The notes under the pieces were generated by a model. The model made no database searches and was not told the origin of the DNA. It saw only the letters and a list, made by a program, of their open reading frames with translations. A stretch of 64,000 bases of DNA from positions 4,960,001-5,024,000 of the forward strand of contig NC_035791.1 of assembly GCF_001653235.2 (NCBI RefSeq). Reading direction: 5' to 3'. A program made the translations under genes and the position numbers. This document shows, piece after piece, positions 58,495 through 64,000 of this stretch; the stretch's first letter is position 1, and each line of letters opens with the position of its first letter. This DNA comes from Pochonia chlamydosporia 170 (taxonomy: Eukaryota > Ascomycota > Sordariomycetes > Hypocreales > Clavicipitaceae).

Positions 58495-60854
58495 TGTGAC
58501 TAGCTAGGAGATTTTCTTGCTTGTTCTGGGCTATTAGATATTAATATCTGCAATTCAGGTCGAAAGCACCCTTGTTTCGCCTGGGTTGCAATTCTTGTTT
58601 GCCGCTGTTGGCCAAAGAGTAACCAGGGGGAAACAAGAGGGGTGTGGGAGTAGTGGCGGACAACAAGGTCCGAAGTCTGGTCCTGCACGTCACTTCTTTG
58701 GAAGTCGAGCCAGGGCAGTTTGTGGTGACCGAGTGCCACTCAAGACTGAATGACGCTCACGCCGCGTGATGTGGTTGCACTGCAAGCAGGGGTGGCGAGC
58801 GTTTGGTAGCTTCCGGGTGTGCCGGGCGTTTCGCTGAAGGATCGCGTTTCCACCACTTTGTACGGATCACAAGTAATTTTGAAGCGATTTCTTGCGTGAA
58901 TGCTTTAGTGGAATTGCAAATTGCCTCTACCGCCTATTGCAAGCTGGTATGCGTATGCCAAGATGTTGACAAGACGGATTGCTGGGCGATGATGAGATTG
59001 ATGACGGTGTAAGTGGATGCAAGTGAGTGCCCGAGCCTTTGCAGAATTGGTTCTGATTAGTATTCGATGAAATGTCAGGTGCAAGACATATCAATGGGAG
59101 AAATCATGAAGCTCTGTAAGAATGAGAGAAAGGTAGAACAGCTGCTGCGCCTCTGGTCTTGGCCATGAGCCTTATTATAGGGCTGGAAACCTTCATCAAA
59201 CAGGTAAGGATCGGATCTTGCTCCGCCAAGTCCATGAGGGAAAAAGCCGTGGATTCCGTTGTGTTGCTTCCACATCTTTGTCTTTACGCGCCTCGGCACA
59301 TCAGAGGACCCCGATGGAGTCACACACACTACTCTCTGGAGCGTCCTGTCAGCAAAGCTCGCTGTGATGGGTAATCCAGGTACCCGATTACAGAGCGCTA
59401 GGTAATGACCGGGAAACAGTGAAGGTTTGTGATGGGGAATCATGTTTAGCCATGACAAACCATGGGCCAGCATGCTACTGGTTGAATGTCAGGTATGCAG
59501 GGAGAGGGGGCGCCACCAGCACCCAGTCAGTCTGGTTGAGAGGAGGTTGAGAGGAGCTATGGCAAGTTAGCTCGTTATCTTCCACCAAACTATTCGCCCG
59601 AAACGCCTTACCGGCGATAACGATGCCGGGATGCATACCAGGGAGCGATTGATTCTTTCTGGCTGGCGTTATTCGGCCATTGCTGGATTCCCGACTGGAT
59701 GTGTTGACGGTTGACTTTGCTGCTGGCTGGCTCCGTCTCAAGCCCGAGTGGGGTGGCCGAAGTCTCTCTGCACAGAAATGGAACTTGACGAGCCAGTCAC
59801 CGTAACGGCATAATGCCTCGCGTAGAAAGCGGTGGACCCCCGATTTGCAAGCAGACCGCAGAGTTGCATGGATTGGATCTGGTGCTGCAGGACAGTGCGC
59901 TAAGAGACGATATTTGGCGCCAGAAGCCACACAATGTTTGGTAAGCTGTCGCTGTCCAGGACGGGGAGGAGGGGATCAGGATGGAACTTGAAGAGCTAAT
60001 TCCTGTCTGGTAACCGTTGACTGTTTTCTTTGGCATCCTATTGATGGTTTGCAGGACATATTCGCAAAGGCGAATAGGGAGAAAAGAGCATCATTTTCTG
60101 CTGGTGCTTGCTGCTTGCTTTGCCCTTGGTCGCACCTGCTCTCTGATACGTGGATTGAGCAGGGACCTGCGATTTGACGTCAACCATCGCGACCGATCGG
60201 AAAGAGCAACGGGCGAAGGTGGGGTCCCTGAGGTTCAACCAGACCCCTCCAGAAGCCCACTTCAGGTCTGCAGCGGGACAGAGCAACCACGGCCTTGGCT
60301 CGGACATGCCGGCAACGTCATTATTTGCTGGGTCAAGTCGCAACTCGGCCTTTAACCGTTCAGACCAGGCCTGACAACATGGATGGAAGGAGCGACTCAG
60401 GTTCTGTTTGCTGACTGTGCAGTTTGGCGAGGGCCATGGCAGGGCACCCAATTTGATACGTCAAGCCCATCTGTACCTCCTCTGCAAAGAGGCGCCAGTC
60501 TTCTTGGAAGGTCCAGTCTGCCTCTAATAACTGCTGAAGGTGATTGCGTATTCGTCTCCGTCTCAGCCCATCCTGAATGCAAATCCCCGTTCTCAATCGG
60601 GCCTTGACACAGAACAAATACTAGCCATTGCTCCTCAAACCATAGAGTACATACAGCGCTGAAGCTCTCTTTTACACTTTCCACCAGAACAGCATTGATT
60701 GATTAGAGCCAAATTCTGCTACACATTCGCTGCATGGCTGGGTGACTCAGGTGGAATCTTGTGATAGCCTGCCTGCCTGTCAAACGTGCCCCCTCCCCAC
60801 ACGCAGAATTGCAGTCTGGTTCCGAGCCTTCCACTGAGCTCCGGATTGGATCAA
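58495..60854. promoter_or_regulatory. Divergent upstream region, erdS / putative erdH
   Basis: 2.4 kb separating the start codons of erdS (minus) and the alpha/beta hydrolase (plus). Short frames such as 59475-59930 minus lack any domain or splice support. I see no RNA gene. It may carry shared control sites, but none is recognisable. Confidence 0.5.
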
Positions 60855-62120
60855 ATGGACCATTCCCAACTTGAAAAGCGACTGCTCGAAGTGCCTGGCC
60901 AGGCTCACCCTCGCGTCGATGCACTGAAACGCAGCGTCACCTGTACAGGGACAACTTCAGCTCCCGCCACATTCACCGCGCCGTCTCTTGTTTCAACGAG
61001 GGCTCCTAGTCCCGCAGCATCCGACGTTGGCGACTACGAAAATCCTCTCGAGGCCAGTTCACGATGGTTTCTCCAAGCCAAGGCTCAAACTGTGCGGTAT
61101 GCCGCCAGCCTGGGCTTCAGCATTCACAACAGATCAGACCCCCCGGCGCCCTATCCCTCACGAGAGATATGGCTCGATTCAACCCTTTCTGAATGGAAGG
61201 GCCGGAAGAAGATCAAGGTCGAGGTGTGGAATCCTCCCAGGATATCTGTTGGGCCACGTGCTGCCGTGATCAACATGCATGGAGGCGGTTGGATTCTCGG
61301 GCAAGGCACTGACGATGCTCGATGGGCTGGCGCGGTGTTGTGTGATATTGATGCCGTTGTCTTCACGGTCAACTACCGACTCGCGCCAAGCTATCCCTTC
61401 CCAACGCCAATGGAAGACTGTGTAGACGCAATTCTTCAGATCACATCCAGGGCCGCCGAGTTTGGCATCGATCCTGACCGCATCGTCCTGTCTGGATTCA
61501 GCGCAGGAGCTACGAATGCCCTCACAAGTTGGGTTGTCCTACAAGATCCGGCAAAATGGAATTACACATTCCCTATCCCGCCGCCATCTATCCTTGGCAT
61601 CATCCTCTTCTATCCCACGCTAGATGTCACGATAACTCGGCCCGGGAAGCGGCAAACCTGCACTCGACCAGACCGCACTCTTTCCCCCGGGATGACTGAT
61701 CTCATAGACGCCTCGTATTTCTACCCGCCAATTCCGCGGGAGAAGCGGACGGATGAGAGAATGTCTCCAGGTCTCATGCCAGATGACCTTTTGAGGAAGC
61801 TGCCTCACTTTCACATGATCTTATGCGAATATGACATGCTGTTGGCAGAAGGCATACGGTTTGTCGAGCGACTGGAGCAGCACGACATGCCGTTCACGGT
61901 TCGTGTCGTCGAGGGAGAAGGGCATGCCTGGGACAAACCACCTCCCATGGCTCCAAAGGAAAGCGTGTTTGTCGAATATGCTAAAGCAACGGAGAGTATT
62001 GCCCGATGGCTTGGGAAAGAGCACGAGACAGATAGAGAGTCTACAAGTTCATTTCGAACGAAGCGTTCTCGTTTTAGACGGCCTAGACACTTGTCGATTA
62101 GATCAAGGTCTGTGTGGTAG
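60855..62120 (+). CDS. erdH: Alpha/beta hydrolase (HSL family), candidate ergosteryl-aspartate hydrolase
   Basis: A 421-residue serine hydrolase in one exon. The oxyanion motif HGGG is at 142-145 (NMHGGGWILG), the nucleophile elbow GFSAGA has Ser216, and Asp327 (CEYDML) and His357 (GEGHAWD) complete the triad. NYRLAPSYPFP is typical of the hormone-sensitive-lipase family. There is no signal peptide. Family membership is certain. The erdH assignment is inference: a dedicated hydrolase, ErdH, is known to remove Asp from ergosteryl-aspartate, and this gene is divergent from erdS with nothing between them. Otherwise it is a generic esterase acting on hydrophobic acyl esters. The C-terminus is basic and Ser-rich (KRSRFRRPRHLSIRSRS). 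The start is the ATG at 60855; the frame is open further up only from GTG. Confidence 0.88.
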   Translation: MDHSQLEKRLLEVPGQAHPRVDALKRSVTCTGTTSAPATFTAPSLVSTRAPSPAASDVGDYENPLEASSRWFLQAKAQTVRYAASLGFSIHNRSDPPAPYPSREIWLDSTLSEWKGRKKIKVEVWNPPRISVGPRAAVINMHGGGWILGQGTDDARWAGAVLCDIDAVVFTVNYRLAPSYPFPTPMEDCVDAILQITSRAAEFGIDPDRIVLSGFSAGATNALTSWVVLQDPAKWNYTFPIPPPSILGIILFYPTLDVTITRPGKRQTCTRPDRTLSPGMTDLIDASYFYPPIPREKRTDERMSPGLMPDDLLRKLPHFHMILCEYDMLLAEGIRFVERLEQHDMPFTVRVVEGEGHAWDKPPPMAPKESVFVEYAKATESIARWLGKEHETDRESTSSFRTKRSRFRRPRHLSIRSRSVW

Positions 62121-62400
62121 TTCCACTGCGCTGCACTGTGCTAGCGATGTGAATAAGCATTTGTATTATATGAAGTGTTGCATAAGATAATGAATGGCAT
62201 GGGAGATGTAGCTGCAACGGACAGGACGGGACGGATTCTGGGCAACGGCGTTGATTGGAAAAGAACAAGCTACATTACGCACAAGAGGGACAGGCAAGTT
62301 TTAAGGTTTCTATATCAAATTCTCAAATACGGCTCAGAGAATACAAATACAATATTTCGGCTATATGCAAAACAAAGAAAAAAATTCAACATGGTATAAT
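62121..62400. other. Convergent 3' spacer
   Basis: 280 bp between the stop codons of the hydrolase and the FAD monooxygenase. AT-rich, no gene. Confidence 0.6.
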
Positions 62401-63917
62401 CTATGCAGGAAGCTCCCTGTTCCTGACATCACGACTGAAATAATCCTTTCTCCTGCCCATGAATTTTACAAATCCCCATGTGAACCACTCCATCATTACA
62501 GTGCTAAACCAGCCATTCGGCACAGGGGCATTCCATCTTGCCATAGTCTCTTTGTACGTGTCTCGAATGTCCGGTCGTCGAAGGGTTTCGTAGTCTTGGA
62601 ACAACGTGGGCACATCCCTCGTTCCTCTACGACTCAACACACGAGCTAAGAGGACGCCATCTTCCATGGCAACGCCAGTTCCTTCACCTTGAGGCGGCAT
62701 CTGCAAATCAGTTAGTTTCCTTAAGAACTACAGTATGCTGGTGAGATGTGGTGGTGTCTTCCCCCACACTCGTGGTAAAATGGGCTCGGAATCTTCGGCA
62801 ACATCCTTGTCAAAGGATAGATCGCCGGCACAAAGCTTGGCAATTTCTAAATCTGCTGGGCTCATGTGATTTTGTAACAGGGAATAGAAAAGGTGTGACT
62901 TACAGCATGAGCAGCATCCCCAATAACAATGGCTCTCCCCTTGTACCACTCTCCCTCCGGTGGGAGCATGTACACAGGGAAGAAGAACCACTCCTCGCAC
63001 AGATCAAGAATATCACCGAGATACTTCAGCGAACCACCTTGAAATGTCTCCCTTATGCTCTTCTTAATGCCCTCTTTGTCTGCACCGTGGACGGACCAGC
63101 CCTCTTTGGCATCTTTCTTCTCCTTCATGGGCTGTACAAACGCAAGGTACAGTTTCTCGTGGGACGGCTCGTAATATGTAACCAGCAACGACTCATTAGC
63201 CTTCGATACAAGAGTCGTATCCGTGATGAGAGGCTGCCCATCTGCTCGAACCCACGATTTCGCAAGTTCAGATGGGCTGGCGCCGTTTTTGCGGAGATCT
63301 GCATAGCCGTAGCTGTTGCATTTTCCAGAGTATGTCTTTTCGCGGTTGGGGTCAATGAGAGCATTGCGGACTTGTGAATGGATACCGTCACAGCCTACAA
63401 TGATGTCTGCCTCAATGACTTGTTCCTTCGCAGACTTGTCGTTGGTGTTGACAAATGTGACTCTCACACCGCCGTTCTCAGTAGTACCGAACTCTTGCAT
63501 ATTCGTGATCTTGGCGCCGTATTTGATTTCCACTTTGGCATCATCTTTGCCTTGTGGTAATTCGTAGATGGTGTCTCTCAGGGCCTCGACAAGCAGTTGT
63601 CTTTGCGCTCTAATGGCATCAACATCTGGCCATAGGCGCCCCAACAGACCGCCTGTTCTATGGGCGACAAGTTCTATGGCTGATACTGTGGAGGCTTGTG
63701 GTCGTAGTTTCTGTCCCGCGCCCAACCAGTCCAAATACCGTAAGGCAAGAGGAGTCAGATTAACAGCACCGCCGAGCGTTTGAACACCATTGCGGAGTTC
63801 AAGAACGGTGATTTGCAATGGTGACGAGGGAACTGGAGGTTGTTTGGTGAGTGCGAGAGCAGCTGCTAGGCCAGCTGGCCCGGCGCCAACGATGACGACG
63901 TGAAAGGGTTTTGACAT
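62401..63917 (-). CDS. FAD-dependent monooxygenase (salicylate hydroxylase-like)
   Basis: Flavoprotein hydroxylase using NAD(P)H, 437 residues. Exon 1 is 63917-62904 and exon 2 is 62700-62401. The three group A signatures are present: dinucleotide-binding VGAGPAGLAAALAL near residue 10, GCDGIHSQVR (DG motif), and GDAAHA-MPPQGEGTG (GD motif), the last split by the intron. The junction is exact: GCT then ATG CCG CCT. The 201-bp intron is two to four times the usual length here and includes a 46-codon open stretch. There is no signal peptide. The substrate cannot be predicted, and no polyketide or other backbone gene is within the window. It converges with the hydrolase at 62120. Confidence 0.9.
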
Positions 63918-64000
63918 ATTTGGAGTCGAGTTGAATGAAGCTGTGAAGCTGCTGAAGATGTGTAGCTAATCTGTGGGGTTGGTGTTGCAACCGATGAGAG
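63918..64000. other. 5' flank of the FAD monooxygenase gene
   Basis: 83 bp of leader or promoter to the window edge; nothing distinct is visible. Confidence 0.5.

Noticed and set aside
59475..59930. 151-residue frame on minus between erdS and the hydrolase
   Set aside because: No domain, no signal, no splice partner and unremarkable composition; treated as chance in a spacer.
1..64000. tRNA, rRNA, CRISPR, transposon ends
   Set aside because: I looked for tRNA B-box sequences, regular spaced repeats and long terminal inverted or direct repeats by eye and found none; a computed scan would be needed to exclude small RNAs.

Overview
The window is nuclear DNA of a filamentous ascomycete. Introns are short (mostly 49-100 bp) with GTNNGT donors, CTAAC/CTGAC-like branch sites and YAG acceptors. 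Several gene types are characteristic of Pezizomycotina: two myosin-head chitin synthases head to head, a CYP505 P450-reductase fusion and an AspRS-DUF2156 fusion. Protein similarity as I remember it points to Sordariomycetes, probably Hypocreales, perhaps near Metarhizium or Fusarium. That placement is inference, because no search was run. I found no rRNA, tRNA, CRISPR array or intact transposon.

Layout. Positions 1-15055 hold a divergent pair of chitin synthases. Class VII (csmB-like, minus strand) runs off the left edge, and class V (csmA-like, plus strand) is complete; 5.8 kb of control DNA separates them. Positions 15761-19275 (minus) encode an Urb1/Npa1 ribosome-biogenesis factor. From 21.7 to 30.6 kb, all on plus, come an unrecognised proline/serine-rich protein, a membrane-anchored histidine acid phosphatase of the phytase type, a single-pass membrane protein and an inositol monophosphatase-like enzyme. 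From 30.9 to 45.3 kb come a DHA1 drug transporter (minus), a La protein (minus), a cPLA2-type phospholipase with a mitochondrial-looking N-terminus (plus), mitochondrial ribosomal protein mL44 (minus), a four-exon 91-residue probable complex I subunit (plus) and a RING-H2 ubiquitin ligase (plus).

Positions 45.3-51.5 kb are gene-poor. They contain one small three-exon gene that I assembled by hand, at 47340-47695 (minus). It encodes a 73-residue secreted protein with six cysteines in the mature part.

Positions 51.5-64 kb form a lipid-oriented neighbourhood: a CYP505 (P450foxy-like) fatty-acid hydroxylase fusion, an AspRS-DUF2156 fusion matching ergosteryl-aspartate synthase (ErdS), an alpha/beta hydrolase that is a good candidate for its partner ErdH, and a FAD monooxygenase. 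erdS and the hydrolase are divergent, 2.4 kb apart. If the assignment holds, this is the tRNA-dependent sterol aspartylation system. ErdS charges tRNA-Asp and moves Asp onto the 3-beta hydroxyl of ergosterol, and ErdH removes it. It is the most striking system here and is easily mislabelled as a plain aspartyl-tRNA synthetase.
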